Below, piece by piece: positions 1-12,186 of a stretch of DNA of 64,000 bases (positions within the stretch are counted from its first letter, which is position 1; each line of letters begins with the position of its first letter). Under the pieces are notes generated by a model, which was not told the origin of the DNA, ran no database searches, and saw nothing but the letters and a program-made list of their open reading frames with translations. The stretch covers positions 3,602,501-3,666,500 of the forward strand of contig JAJKFL010000011.1 of the NCBI GenBank assembly GCA_021186555.1, in the 5' to 3' direction. Origin of the DNA: Reticulitermes speratus. Lineage: Eukaryota > Arthropoda > Insecta > Blattodea > Rhinotermitidae. Made by a program: the position numbers and the translations under genes.

Positions 1-942
1 TTTTAACGACTTTGAAGCATGCTCAAGGAATAAGGTTCGCTAGTCTGTAAATTTCGTGTTAAGGAAGCATTTTATTTTTCGGTAGGAGGTAGCACGAGTA
101 GTACGGGTAACTTGCAACAGACGGCGCGAGTGTTAACTGAGATACTGTTAATGGGACAATTTGATGTGCTATGGCAACGACAGTGGAAATTAAGTCCTGC
201 GAGGAAGGTGGTAATACGATTGGCTTTTTACGGAAGAAATATTTGTTTCCATATAAAAAATTATCGTCATTTTATAAAAGAGCGTTGTGATTGGGCGGTG
301 AGACTACAACGTGTCAGCAAGTGACGAACGGACTTAAAATGATGACACATGTGTGTCGATGAATACGACACAGAAAGCAGTAAGAGTGGGGGGAACTGAT
401 TTCGAGCAGTAAAAATTCGAGGTCTTATATTGCAGTGGATTTGTCCATGCGAATGCAAGAGGCCGATTTGTAAAGCGACGGAAATTTTTGAAATGTTGCC
501 AAGTTTGGAAAAATATATGAATGTGACATTTTAATGGAATTCATGAGCTACATTAAATTTTGTAATGACTTCTCATTTACTTGCTGTCACTCAAGATACC
601 TTACTGTTTGAAAGTCCTCCATACACAGTGAGGTATTAATTGCGATGCAACCAAGAGTAAAGTGCTATATAACTTAACGGCGTTGAAAAGATTCGTTCTG
701 TAATTTGGGAATGAAAAGAAAGTGAACTTCTGGAATGAAACTGAAATAATTATTTGTAAGAAGAGGGACAAATTTAGAATATTTTAAATCTGAATTGTAA
801 ATGCGATATCCCAAAATTATTTTGAATTTTTTTTTCTGTTGACATTTCGAAAGATTGTCTCTAACCGCTGAAATTTAGCCGTCTGAAAACCTATGTTAAG
901 ATGGAGACGCGTATGAAGTGCCACATAACAGAAATTGCTGCC
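1..942. other. Unassigned non-coding stretch
   Basis: No recognisable gene, repeat or RNA is seen. Short open frames of about 60-70 codons occur on both strands, but they carry no motif I know and overlap each other. The sequence is AT-rich with scattered homopolymer runs. Confidence 0.5.
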
Positions 943-950
943 TATGTGTC

Positions 951-1415
951 CAGTGGCGGACTGGCCAGGGTGTCAGCTTGCCCGATGGCAAGTGGGCCCC
1001 CTTAAACATTAGACAATATGTTAAAAATGTTAATGACCTTTTAGTAGCTTGAAAATATAATAGAAGTTCCAATATTATTACTGGCTGCAACTAAAATTTA
1101 CGTTGTATTACTATTTTGATAAAATCCACCATTTATTTAAAGTTAAAAAAATAATTTAAAAATTCAATTATAACAATCTGTATTTACATTTAGTATCTAC
1201 TGTACACTGCCAGTAATATGTACAATATATGTACACTGTAATTACTAAAAAATATACATTTATTTCGCAAAAATTTTAATTGTACCTTTTTTCCACTTAT
1301 GTATTTTTTGAAAATTTTATTTATTTCTTATAAAAATTAAATTATAGCCTTATAGTTGTGGGTGGGCCCCCTTTGTCTCCTGGCAACCAATAGTTTTAGA
1401 CCCAGTCCGCCACTG
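951..1415. mobile_element. hAT-type MITE with perfect 8-bp target duplication
   Basis: A 465-bp non-autonomous element. It begins CAGTGGCGGACTGG and ends with the reverse complement of that 14-mer (CCAGTCCGCCACTG). A second patch of similarity just inside the ends (a GGGCCCCC tract on each side) extends the inverted repeat imperfectly. It is flanked by TATGTGTC at 943-950 and again at 1416-1423, a perfect 8-bp duplication. CAGTGGCG-type termini with 8-bp duplications are typical of the hAT superfamily. The interior is AT-rich and has no transposase frame, so it would need a transposase supplied in trans. Orientation cannot be assigned. Confidence 0.88.
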
Positions 1416-1423
1416 TATGTGTC

Positions 1424-2990
1424 TAAAACACTTCGGATTTTAAGTAGAATCTTTCAATCTTAGATCAGCGATAGAAAAGTATGTGTGATATCTAACTTTG
1501 TTAAGTTCATAACTTTAACTAAATGTAACTGTAACGTAATCTGCTGTTTGGGAAAGGGTGCATGTCCAGTGTCCGGAAAGTACACGTTTCCCATTTTCCA
1601 AAAAAAAAAAAAAAATCCACTCTTTTAAGTTACGCAATCCAAGAATGCTTAATATTTGAAGGGAAATACGATCCTTCGAAACGTCGGGAAATACACTTTC
1701 AATGACACAGAAGCCTGAAATCTTCAGCAAGACGGCTGTGTGACTCTCATGTGGCACATGTGGCTTCACCCCAGTTTAATTTATAGCAGAAATGGCAACA
1801 AGGTCAAAATTTGAAGTGGAGATATGAAAGATTAAGTTGAATTACCGATGAGCATCTTTCAAGTAAAAACGCCCTGTATATTTATCTCCGGTATGCTTCT
1901 CTTACACACAGATTCCTATAAAGTTATCTGTGCTCTGCTTCACGTATAAATTTTTTCTGAACTCGCAACATTGAAGCCTATAGAGAGGCCTATTTCTGTT
2001 CCTACATTTAATGAAAGTTCAACCTGAAATGGCGTGTGGTAAATAATATTACCGAAACTAATGCTCGTTAGGCGATGATTTGTTCTTCTTCCACGCAGTT
2101 CGGGTAGCGAACCGTCCCTGGTGTATTCATTATATCAGAAGCACGCACAGCCCGCCTTCTTTAGGCTGCAGAACCTCCAGTAGATGATGACACTGTAACG
2201 GCATGTAAGGTAGTCGCAGCATTGCAGTGTTGTCAGCAGTCCCCTAATTGGTGCGGAGTGTCTGAAACTTCAAGTTGGTTGTTCTAGTTTTAGACCGGGG
2301 AGTGGGGGTGGCTTTATACTTCATCCTCTTGCGATGTGTCGGGTTGTGCGTTTGTTACGGTACCTTCTAATGAGAATTGCTTCTGGGTTTTCATCCTTGT
2401 TGAACGAGGATAGTATATAATGCTAGTGAGTATGTGTATAGTGTAGTTGGAAAAGCAAAGTTTCTCGTCTCCCCAAGGGCCACGTTCAGAACACTGGATT
2501 GAGACAGAGATGTCATTGCAGAGAATGGATCTACAGGGTGTTCCCTTATTACGTTTAAGGGAGTTACGTTTCAGATACATAAATTATACGGATGAAAATT
2601 ATAATTATAAGTGAAATATACGTTACAATATTCTGTCAATTAGACTAATTTTTTTTTTGGAGTCTAAGGTCTAAGATCTCTTAGACCGCGGCCTTGTGGC
2701 ACGGATGTAGGTCTGCGTTTTTTACGTTCTATACTTTATCGGTAATGAAACCATTTCAGATCCAAGAAACATAAATATTTAGTTCTAGAAAACTTTGTAA
2801 TCCTGAAGAAACGGCAACATTTGGAAGACCTGGGCGTTGAAGGGAGGATAATATTAAAGTTAGCTTTAAAGAAATAGATGTGATAATAAAATTATTCTAA
2901 AGAAAGGCACCTCTGGATTTGCCTGTAAACTTGGTAATTAATATTCTGTGGGTAATTTCTCGACTATCTGAAGAAGAACTTGGTTTAATG
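1424..2990. other. Unassigned non-coding stretch
   Basis: Nothing recognised. A poly(A) run lies at about 1602-1616. A short piece near 2672-2702 resembles a tRNA-like SINE head on the minus strand, but it is too degraded to call. Confidence 0.45.
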
Positions 2991-3188
2991 GAGTTGTTTT
3001 ATTGAGTTGTTTTATTGAGTTGTTTTATTGAGTTGTTTTTTAGTTGTTTTATCGAGTTTTTTGAGTTGTTTTATTGAGTTGTTTTATTGAGTTGTTTTAT
3101 TGAGTTGTTTTTATTATTGAGTTGTTTTATCGAGTTGATTTTTGAGTTGTTTTATTGAGTTGTTTTATGGAGTTGTTTTATTGAGTTG
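2991..3188. repeat. Degenerate ~13-bp minisatellite (GAGTTGTTTTATT)
   Basis: About fifteen imperfect copies of GAGTTGTTTTATT in tandem, with some units shortened or containing an extra T or a C (TTTATCGAG). The T-rich strand is the plus strand. No coding sense. Confidence 0.9.
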
Positions 3189-3704
3189 CAGAACAATGCT
3201 TCCCCAACACAGTTATGTACGAAAGAATCGAAGTCAAAAGTGAAAATAACTTTATTCGAAAATAAATTAACGAGTTGCCGAACATCGCAATCGATTTATT
3301 GGATCTCTGGGGATCTAGTACGAAATCGCCTACAGTTAACTGATAATCTTTTATACATTCTATAACATGTACATATATTGTTAATTCTGTTTGTGCAATT
3401 CTTACTTTTACACAAATCCCTGATAATGACCCCAAGATGGATCGAAGCATGTTGGATTAGTCTGCAGATATTGTAATATAGAATATCTAAAAATAATAGA
3501 GTGCATTTTGTTAGTTTTAGTGTTATATGTTTTGATTGGCGCCAATGGACGTTATGAACAATATAAGACATAGTATTTGAATCTTAGACACGCCAGATAG
3601 CTACACTTAGAAATTTTGTGATTTACGCTCTCTTTCCACGGAAAACATTATATGGATAATGCCACGTCCCTATTTCACCATTCGCATTTCTCATATTGTT
3701 TAAT

Positions 3705-4018
3705 GGAGACACGCGGTGGCGCAGTTGGTTGAGGCACTGCGCTACAAACCGGAAGGTCGCGGGTTCTATTCCCGATATTGTCATTGCAATTTTTCATTGA
3801 CATAATCCTTTCGGTCGCACTATGGCCCTGGGGTCGACTCAGCCTCTAACAGAAATGAATACTAAGAATATTTCCGTGGGGGTAAAGGCGGCCGGTGCGT
3901 AGGGCTGACAACCTTACCACCTTCATGTGCCGATTGTCTAGAAATCTGGGAGCCTCAACCTCCTGGAACCCTAAGGGTCTGTCCAGGCCTGTAATGGGAT
4001 TGCTTTGCCTTTCACATC
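3705..4018 (+). mobile_element. tRNA-derived SINE (family E)
   Basis: The head resembles a tRNA promoter: a box A-like TGGCGCAGTTGG at about 3717 and a box B-like GGTTCTATTCC at about 3761, in the region 3711-3778. A tRNA-unrelated body of about 240 bp follows, ending in a T-rich tail. TTGTTTAAT occurs at 3696-3704 and again at 4019-4027, consistent with a 9-bp target-site duplication from LINE-mediated insertion. No other copy of this family was found in the window. Confidence 0.75.
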
Positions 4019-4027
4019 TTGTTTAAT

Positions 4028-5950
4028 ACTGCAGCTAAGTAATGTACTTCGTACGGGTCATTAGATAAACAAGAATCAACTATCACAAGCCACACCAGGT
4101 TTTCGACACACGCTGTATATAACGTCACCAACATTTGAATATATATGTCACAGTTTGGTTACACTTTAAGTTAGTTTGTATGCACTACACGTCCGAATAT
4201 AATACAATTACATTTAATGGAACAGAATTATGGCAAGTTGCAATAAGAGTACACGTTTTATTTCATACGTGAATCCTTGCAAATTGTGCTAATTCAGTCC
4301 TTAGATGGCGGCAGGGAATGCGAAGGCTAGGAATATAGTGAAATCAGCGCCCCTAGGGCATATTTAAGCCCGTCCTAGATATATTAAGCTGTAGAAACTA
4401 CTCGTACAAAAGACAGTTCTCTGACAGCCAGTTTACTAGGTTCTACGAGATGATTTGAATCCGATTTACCTCTGTCACGTTTCTGAGATATTTTCATTAC
4501 TATATTTTTACTCTTCTAATTAATCTGTGTGTTTAGTAGATGATCGTTTCAACTAAGAATGTAAGCGAAGGCGTCTTGCTAAACAGTTGTGTATTCTACT
4601 GAAGAAACTAACCAAGTCGGTATGTCACTCCACACTATCGAACCGACTTGAATTTATGCGGAAGAAAAATAACAAAGTGTCGAAGCTTGAACTAAATTAT
4701 CGTCCCTGTTTATAGATTGAATATTCAATTTATCTTGCCATCTAAAAATATGTCTTGTAAATCTTGAACGCTCTTGCATGGGAGTCTAAATTTATCTAAA
4801 TAAGAAGTTGCTTAAAATATCAGTTATTATCCAAAGGGAAACAGCCGTGTCTCCAGCATTAAGATCACCGGTAAACATTGCTTAGGGACAAAAATAATTC
4901 TTTATGATGGAAGGAATACAAAACCGGTAAATATGTTTTTTGGAGGAATGTAGATATTTGTAACTTTAAAGCAGGTGGTATGTGGATTAAATTGTTAAAT
5001 AGCTTTTCTAAAATTTAATGATTACGAACCTCTTGCATTTTTTGGTTTGGTCCTATTTTTATAAATTCTTAATACCCTTTCTTATCATGTATTTCATGTT
5101 GTTTATTTGTTTATTTATTTATTTATTTATTTATTTAAGGGCAATATATTCTCTGCATACTCGTATGTATTATAGAGTATATCATCCAATAGAATACTGG
5201 TTAAGAATTACGAATTCGGATCTAAGTGAAAGAAAGGGGTTTTTTCTTTTGAGGATGTTTTTTAGAGTGTTTGAGGGAAGTCAAGGAAAAAACTCAGTTA
5301 CGATATTTGGCCCTTTGAGCCGAGATTCGAAATCGAGACCTTCGAAATTATAAACGGCAGTTTTAGTAATTGAAGCTTGCTTTCGGTGGTGCTTAATACT
5401 ATTTTATTCTCAGATTTATTTCGGCCCTGCTGCTTCATAAACCAGAGGTGAACCATACAGGTTTATCCCTTTGTGTACTTTATCGCCTTCACAAAACCGT
5501 GAGAAAATTTGTAAAACAAATCAGTCAGTCATAAAATTCATGCAAGCATAATTTTTCAAATAAAGCCAGTAGTAATTACTAGAGTATCCACTTTAATTCC
5601 TTTTCTGAGACCCGAGGTTCAATCTGTGTCTGGTGCCATGATTGACAACAGCGAGCTGTTACAGACAGACGGACGGCACTTCAGTCTCTCTCCTCGTTAC
5701 GTCACGCTCCAACACTTCTGAGGAGCACTCACGTCTGGAGAGCCGTTTGAATAGTTTTGTGCCCTCTCTCCTGCATCTTGATTGGTGTGCTACTCAAAGT
5801 CTGTCTTTGTAATACAGTTTTAACAGTCTCATGTCTGATGTGCATTTATCTGGCCTTGTGTGCACTTGTGTTGCTCTCGAACAAAATGCGCTTACGTTCG
5901 TGTTTGTACCTTACGTAACGACTGTTCTTCAGCTGAAGAGGTAATTTATT
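4028..5950. other. Unassigned non-coding stretch with (TTTA)n
   Basis: No gene or transposon recognised. A (TTTA)n microsatellite lies at about 5101-5137 and creates an open frame rich in Phe, Leu and Ile that I do not regard as coding. Confidence 0.45.
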
Positions 5951-6196
5951 GTGTGTGATTTTAGTCTTCCGCCGCCATGTAAACGAGATCTTCGCTGTTC
6001 TGGGATGTTACGCAGCGTAGATTTGTAATTATCTACCGACGTTTCTGGACAACCTATCGGTCCTATTTCAAGGGTCAAGCATTCCAAGAAGAAAGACTGC
6101 TTGACCCTTGAAGGTGGGACAGATAATTTGTTCCGAAACGTCGGTAACTGACTGCTAATGTACGCTGCGTAACATCCCAGAAGAGCGAAGATTTCA
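5951..6196. mobile_element. Palindromic CGAAACGTCGG element, two arms
   Basis: Two inverted arms face each other. The left arm (about 5963-6090) contains TTCTGGGATGTTACGCAGCG, then CCGACGTTT, then TTTCAAGGGTCAAGC. The right arm (about 6098-6192) is its reverse complement. Each arm holds the hammerhead-like layout TTGAANN...GAAACGTCGG. Imperfect direct repeats GGTAATTTATT (5940-5950) and GGTATTTTATT (6197-6207) flank it, 10 of 11 matching. Related copies lie at 45109 and 59849. The arms produce phantom open frames that are not real proteins. Confidence 0.75.
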
Positions 6197-6412
6197 GGTA
6201 TTTTATTTGATGTATTTGTCGTTTGTTTAACGACGCTCTGAGTCGTTCAATGATCATCACTTCAAATGGTAAGATGTTAAAGGACGTCAATGAAGTGGGC
6301 GTCGCCTAATTTGTAGTGTTGTCCCTGCATTCGTAAGGAGGAACTGAGGAAAACCACAAAGAACCTTAGGAACCGGGTCTTTTTGGACTACTTGTCCGTT
6401 AAAAAAGAAGGC

Positions 6413-6520
6413 ACCAACTTTTTCTTAACGTCGGGAACTATAAGCCCAAAAACACGGTGTCACATCTCCGAAGACTTGAATCTTTACCAACGGCGCTGTG
6501 AGAACAAACCTTGCAACTTT
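6413..6520 (-). mobile_element. Degraded half copy of the palindromic CGAAACGTCGG family
   Basis: On the minus strand it reads a GAAGATTCAAGTCTTC-like start, a GTGACACCGTGT-like core and TATAGTTCCCGACGTT. This matches the half copy at 34350-34470 including its upstream piece. Degraded, with no duplication detected. Confidence 0.5.
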
Positions 6521-6699
6521 AGAAAGCACAGCCGATCCTGTAACACTGTGGTTTTTCCAAATCTGATTTTTGGACGGTTGAGACAGAAGTGGGCTTTGAA
6601 AACGCAGATACCCTCTCAATTTCATGTCTCACAGAAAAATAGCAGTCCATAAATGTTGTAAAGATAAAGTTGTCTATGTGCACGCCATGTAGGAATAAG

Positions 6700-6795
6700 G
6701 AGAAATAGAGGTATAGCTCCACCCATTATTAATCTTGGGTCTAGATGGGAGTAAGCCGTCAGCTTTTCGCCTCCGCCGCTTTACTCCTGAGTAGA
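6700..6795 (-). mobile_element. SINE family A fragment
   Basis: This is the reverse complement of the 3' half of family A: AGGTATAGCTCCACCC, a CTAGATGGGAGT-like piece and GCCGCTTTACTCC are recognisable. The tRNA-like head is absent. Confidence 0.7.
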
Positions 6796-7154
6796 TCCTC
6801 CGCTATCTGTTGCATGAGAGGACCTGAAGGCCACTGAGACGATATGTATCTTGTACTGGTATATAAGAAGTATTGCAGTAATGCACCTTGAGCAATAGTA
6901 ACCACAAATTACGCACGGGAAATATGAAAGACTTTGTTTTCTCCGAAATTTGTCATCGCTGTACCTCTAAGGGAGTGATCTAGTAAGGGCTTGTGCAAGA
7001 AAATGCAGTTTGGTACAAATTATTTAATTGTAAGAAAAAGGAATCAAGGAAAGGCCACATTTGTAACGTAATTTAGTTTCCAAGTATGGCAAAATTTTGT
7101 GTATAGTGTAAATAGACCAAATTTTTTCGGAACGGCCTATGACGCATTAGATCA

Positions 7155-7225
7155 GCCTGGGAGCACTACTATGGCTCAGGGGGTTAGTCGCCGGCTGCGG
7201 GGGCCCTGCTTCGATCTCACGCTTG
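7155..7225 (+). mobile_element. SINE family D head fragment
   Basis: TATGGCTCAGGGGGTTAGTC followed by GGGGGCCCTGCTTCGATCTC matches the tRNA-like head of the family D copies at 33901 and 47566. Only the head is preserved. Confidence 0.6.
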
Positions 7226-7271
7226 TTTTATTTATTTTGAAAATATTAGCAATGAGATAGTTTTCTCTCCA

Positions 7272-7452
7272 AGTAGTGTTGAACTCGGTTATAGCGTCAT
7301 GATGGGGACTGAATACTTCGTGTCGTTATAAACGAGTGTTGTTATAGCCGAGGAGTATAACGGTATGGTTAACAGCGAGGAATTACCACAGAATATGTGG
7401 CGCTATAGACGATGTGTCGCCTAATCCTATGTCGTTATAACCGGGTTTGAAT
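7272..7452. mobile_element. Degraded pogo/Tigger-like MITE
   Basis: Imperfect terminal inverted repeats: AACTCGGTTATAGCG near 7273 and its approximate reverse complement CGTTATAACCGGGTTT near 7432-7447. Internal GTTATA-type sequence (TCGTTATAAACGAG) repeats the theme. Termini of this kind are common in pogo/Tigger elements of the Tc1/mariner superfamily. No clear target duplication is visible. Confidence 0.45.
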
Positions 7453-7559
7453 ATATTTCTGTTTTACCCTGTCAATATTATTCCAACAACATTCCTTACT
7501 CTTTTATTCAGGTCTATTACCGATGCTATATAACCGTAGTAGTTAACAGCATCGTTAAA

Positions 7560-8202
7560 CAATACAGCTTTGATCAAACTGTAGTTGGCTGCGAGCAACT
7601 AATTAATATTTGTACATATTATTCTTCGTAAAGTGTGACATGTTTGTCACTATACATGAGACATGATCTCATTTTTATGTACTGTTGTATGTGCAAGTCT
7701 ATAAAAGTGTGTATTAAACATTGAAAGTGTGTGTACAAGGCTGTCTTTTAGAGTTTAGAAAATGTCAGATGATGTCTGACTGGCTAGACACACACAAAAA
7801 CCTGTGCTGCTGCCTGACATTTGCTACGTATCGTCATTATACCCAGGACTGCCGATAAACATCTTGCCCACTCTATAAATCCATACCCTCCTCATATCCG
7901 AACACAGACAAGGCGTGTTGTAAAGGTGCAGACTGTAAACACGGCCTTCTGTACAACCACGCTCAACGTGACAGTTCACTTTACTATTCCTTTACTATTT
8001 GAACATCCGTTGTTCTTTTTATCGAGTTGTTATAGCTAGCTTAATGGCTTGCCTGTGGGCTATCAAATTAATTAAATTTTTACTTTATAGACATAATCAA
8101 TAAGTAAGTCCAGAAAGGACCCCGATTAGCAACGACGGTTCTGCCACTTTAAGGATAAAGCTCTTTAACACACACGAGTAATTTGTGGATATTTGGAGTA
8201 CC
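7560..8202. other. Unassigned non-coding stretch
   Basis: Nothing recognised beyond short overlapping open frames without motifs. Confidence 0.45.
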
Positions 8203-8215
8203 TTAGGATAGTTAC

Positions 8216-8498
8216 AGGGGCCGGGATAGCTCAGTCGGTATAGCGACTCGCTACGGGCTGGACGGTACGGGGATCGAATCCCGGTGGGGGCGAGATTTTT
8301 TGCAGCCGTCCAGACCGGCCCTGGGGCCTACCCAGCCTCCTATATAATGGGTACCGGGTCTCTTTCCCGGGGGTAAAGCGGCCGGGGCGTGGAATTGACC
8401 ACCCACCCCCATCTAGCTCCGAGGTTAAAGAAAGAGTAGAGCTATACCTCTACTCCCCCTCTGGGCCTTCGTGGCCTGTTCTAGGGAGAACTTTACTT
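8216..8498 (+). mobile_element. SINE family A, full length with 13-bp TSD
   Basis: The head reads CCGGGATAGCTCAGTCGGTA (box A, about 8221-8240) and GGGGATCGAATCCCGG (box B, about 8270-8285). A 200-bp body follows with the landmarks CCCAGCCTCC, GGGTAAAGCGGCCGGGGCGTG and CTATACCTCTACTCCCCCTC, ending GAGAACTTTACTT. TTAGGATAGTTAC flanks it exactly at 8203-8215 and 8499-8511. The duplication marks LINE-dependent retroposition. It is the best-preserved A copy together with 15551. Confidence 0.92.
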
Positions 8499-8511
8499 TT
8501 AGGATAGTTAC

Positions 8512-9536
8512 CGTTACAGGGTGTCTGTGATAGCTCTGATGAACCTCGTGAGAGCTAGAAGCATTTTGTTACACGGGTTTCACCTACGAAGAAACACCCA
8601 GTTTTCGTCTTTGAGTTAGGTGTTTGATTTGGTTGATTTTAGGTTACTTAATGACTCTTGATTCAAGTGATGGGTTTACATGAGGCTGAATGAAATGAAA
8701 ATTTATCCTGAATGTTGAGACTCTTCGACTTTGAAAATAGGCGATCGTGGCGGTCGTTTAAGGCAATCGCTCGACACTTAACGGAAAATAAAATGGAACT
8801 ACCTGTAGATGGAAAAAGAATGTTTAATTCAAATGTTGCGTTGTTGCGGTTGTTGTTGTTATAATTGTTGTTGATGATGTTGATTAGGATAATGACGTTG
8901 TTGTTTTGCCGTTTTACTCGTCGTTGGCGTCGTGTTTTTCCTTTTTTTCCACATCTTCTTCGTCGTCATCATCTCGCTGTGGTCCAAAAATTGTTCCTTT
9001 GACCCATAGATGCTACATTTAAGAATTAATATTTAAAATTTGCATTAAATAAAAGTTAACGCTTTGCGGAGGTAAAGATCCACACATTCTTACACTCCTA
9101 AGTAACTTACACAGATTTAAGTTGTCGGTATTTTGATCCGGTTACGTTATTCCCAGCAAAAGGCCCATTACCCTTTTTCGTGAGGCTTAGCTACCAGATT
9201 TCGTCTGGATGTGGTGACGATCAGAAAATCAGAGGACCTGCTGGAAATTCAACCCAAGACTTCAGGGTTCTCATGTGTATTAAGCGAGAAATAATCTTAA
9301 ATATTACTTCGAAGTTTTTCATCAATGTTTTTCGTATAATACAGAAAAAGACAATAAATATGTTTTAAACTGACAGATTTAGACACAGGAGGGAAATGGC
9401 TTTTGAAAGGAATACGGGTATGAAGCATTAGAAATAAAGCATCTGTCATTGTCTGCATAAGTTTTGTACTCCACGGGAAACGACTGTTACATTGAATAAA
9501 TGGATATTTTAGGCATGGAGTTAATAACTTAGATGG
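8512..9536. other. Unassigned non-coding stretch with GTT-rich tract
   Basis: A low-complexity GTT/GAT-rich tract lies at about 8838-8905. Otherwise nothing recognised. Confidence 0.45.
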
Positions 9537-9537
9537 A

Positions 9538-10155
9538 TGTAATTTTCATAAATATTACTCAATGTAATTTTCATAAATATTACTCAATGTAATTTTCATA
9601 AATATTACTCAATGTAATTTTCATAAATATTACTCAATGTAATTTTCATAAATATTACTCAATGTAATTTTCATAAATATTACTCAATGTAATTTTCATA
9701 AATATTACTCAATGTAATTTTCATAAATATTACTCAATGTAATTTTCATAAATATTACTCAATGTAATTTTCATAAATATTACTCAATGTAATTTTCATA
9801 AATATTACTCAATGTAATTTTCATAAATATTACTCAATGTAATTTTCATAAATATTACTCAATGTAATTTTCATAAATATTACTCAATGTAATTTTCATA
9901 AATATTACTCAATGTAATTTTCATAAATATTACTCAATGCAATTTTCATAAATATTACTCAATGTAATTTTCATAAATATTACTCAATGTAATTTTCGTA
10001 AATATTACTCAATGTAATTTTCGTAAATATTACTCAATGTAATTTTCGTAAATGTTACTCAATGTAATTTTCATAAATATTACTCAATGTAATTTTCATA
10101 AATATTACTCAATGTAATTTTCGTAAATATTACTCAATGTAATTTTCATAAATAT
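9538..10155. repeat. 25-bp AT-rich minisatellite, ~25 copies
   Basis: Head-to-tail 25-bp units built on AATGTAATTTTCATAAATATT plus ACTC. Copies are almost identical. Substitutions (CATAAAT to CGTAAAT, one TATT to TGTT) are concentrated in the last third, from about 9990 onward. The array starts and stops abruptly. No open frame crosses it. Confidence 0.97.
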
Positions 10156-10261
10156 GACAAAGTCTTTACGGAAATATGCAACGCTTACATTGACAGTATG
10201 ATGCTTGTAAACATAAATGCAAAATTATCACAAAATACACCATAAAGTCGTTATCAGGGCG

Positions 10262-10306
10262 TAGATATATAGCTCCAACTATTCTTATCCTCGGTACTAG
10301 ATAAAA
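10262..10306 (-). mobile_element. Possible SINE family A remnant
   Basis: TATATAGCTCCAACTATTCT and CCTCGGTACTAGAT resemble the 3' portion of family A in reverse orientation (compare 17848). Very short and degraded. Confidence 0.4.
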
Positions 10307-10309
10307 CAC

Positions 10310-10980
10310 TAACATTGTAAATTATTTAACTGCTTTCAAGACCAGAAGGATGTTAGATTATTTTATAACTTCCCACCTGATAAGCTGGAGCTTTATCTGC
10401 ATGGGTAAAGAAGGCTGGAATATGAAACTGATTACTGTGACAAGCTCGAATAAGCCTGATATTTCCATCTCCCCGTAAACCGCCATGACGTGGTTCTCAG
10501 TTACCTGAAGCAGCTTCATCTGTGTTTATATAGAGTGAGATCGATGAGTGCGAACAGCAGTGGATATTTCTACCGTCAAGTCGGGTCAACTTAAAACACT
10601 TTAAGTTTGTTTCAACTGTGAATACAAAACCACAGTGGCCTTTATTAGTATTATTACCTAGATTTCAGTTACTTATGCGATTATAATTTTATTTATATTT
10701 TTAATATATGTAAGTTAACTGCAAGTAACTCTGCCTGAGCGACGGAATTTTCGATGATATTAATTGGCGAAATGTGCAAGGGAATAGCCGTGGCTAATTT
10801 CGACACATTGTCCCGTAATGTTTCTGGATAATCGGTGTTCCGTCCGAGATTCGAACTGCCTACGTATCGAACGCAAGTCACAAAATTTATGGCTAGAAAC
10901 AATTTTTTTTACCATTCCTTATTTTAAATCCTTAAAGGCTAGTGAATATTACATGTACTATTCTTTTTAACATTGAAAAT
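10310..10980. other. Unassigned non-coding stretch
   Basis: A minus-strand open frame at about 10693-10902 was examined. It overlaps a box B-like GCAGTTCGAATCTCGG on the minus strand near 10848-10863, so it may be an old tRNA-derived SINE. No protein family is recognised. Confidence 0.4.
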
Positions 10981-10981
10981 T

Positions 10982-11118
10982 TTACGTTTTGCCTACAGAG
11001 TGCAGTTATGTGCTTGTGTATGGATCTCAGAACAAACAGCGATTATTACCGTATGCAACATTAACTGTTTGCTTTTTATAACCCAGACAGATTGTATTTA
11101 CTGCGAGGTACGAACTGA
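10982..11118 (+). repeat. Single diverged copy of the 114-bp satellite monomer
   Basis: TACGTTTTGCCTACAGAGTG, TGGATCTCAGAACAAACAGC, GATTATT, AACATTAACTG and TTTACTGCGAGGTACG occur in the same order and spacing as in the satellite at 60492-64000. The match includes the piece just upstream of the array (TCTACGTTCTGCCCACACAG at 60492). This single dispersed copy is about 50 kb from the array. Confidence 0.82.
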
Positions 11119-11149
11119 ATCTTTGTATATAATTCAGGTCTTTAAGATA

Positions 11150-12005
11150 ACCATTTGCCAAAGCACGAATTTTATTGTTGTATCCCTTAGTCTATCCATA
11201 TTGAGTTATTTTGGCACAGTATTGCACCCTTATCTCCAACGTTCTGTCAGCAGAATTTCAGAACTTCCTAGAGTTGTAAATGGTGGAAAGAGGGGTGCAG
11301 TATTTGTAGTACTTATATGACTACTGGTCTGAAGTGTTTGATACGACAGACAGACAGACAGACAGACCGCTGCTCTGTGCGCAGCGAAAAGCATAGATAT
11401 TATTCCATGCTATGTATGTACGTATAAAAGAGATTGAATGGATTTAGGAAATGTCAAGATCGAAACAGTAGATTAAATGTTGGTCTCTGGGGCTTCATCC
11501 CCCTCTGTCTAGCTCTCTCAACCCCGCGTGGACCAATTAAAATAGCAGCAGCAGTAGTCGTTCCTGCTGATTTGCAGTCAACCGCAGGATTTTGTTAATC
11601 GAGCTAGCAGCTCTTCTGTATTCGAAGTAACCGCATGACTGCAACGTTTACAGCAGGCTGCCTTCCTTATTAAAGGACTCACAGGACGTTGTCCAACTTC
11701 ACGAGCAAAGCAATTCTTGAGCATCAAATAGTGGATCTGTTTGTCAAGAAATTTCACACGTTTTATGTCAATATAGCATCTTCCTAATAGTCAGAGGATT
11801 CTAACCATACAAACTGAGCTCACATCCTGCCACAGTGTTTATTTCAGATTTATTTTACAATTTCCCGCCGAATTTTTTCTAGATAAGTGTTCTACCTAAT
11901 GACGCTGTAGTTTGCTGAGATTATGTAGCGTCAGGATCAGACGAATTAAGTTTTGATGAAATTACATCATTCGTTACCACTAGGCCTATCAATATCAACA
12001 AGTGT
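11150..12005. other. Unassigned non-coding stretch with (CAGA)n
   Basis: A (CAGA)n run lies at about 11346-11368. Nothing else is recognised. Confidence 0.45.
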
Positions 12006-12009
12006 TCTT

Positions 12010-12119
12010 ATGATCTGGTACGTCCGCAACGTCGCCGTTCAAGACCCAGTAGTAACTATATTTATATGATCCGGTACGTCCGCAACGTAACCGTTCAAGA
12101 CCCGGTAGTAACCATATTT
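12010..12119. repeat. Tandem duplication of a ~55-bp unit
   Basis: Two copies: GGTACGTCCGCAACGTCGCC... and GGTACGTCCGCAACGTAACC..., each ending CCATATTTA or CTATATTTA, with a few substitutions between them. A local recent duplication of unknown origin. Confidence 0.85.
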
Positions 12120-12186
12120 ACCACCTGCTGTAACATTAAAAAATTGTGCATTGTGCCCACAAATGCATTTGTGTGTGTCGTAGGAC

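Noticed and set aside
2672..2702. Possible SINE B head on minus
   Set aside because: Only about 20 bp resemble the head. No body or box B is visible.
6075..6290. Minus-strand frame with a SLFWDVTQRT / YRRFGT-like peptide
   Set aside because: It is a translation of the palindromic CGAAACGTCGG element. The same phantom peptide recurs at other copies (for example 45106-45294).
11346..11368. Short simple repeat as possible telomere-related tract
   Set aside because: The unit is CAGA. The insect telomere repeat (TTAGG)n was not seen anywhere in the window.
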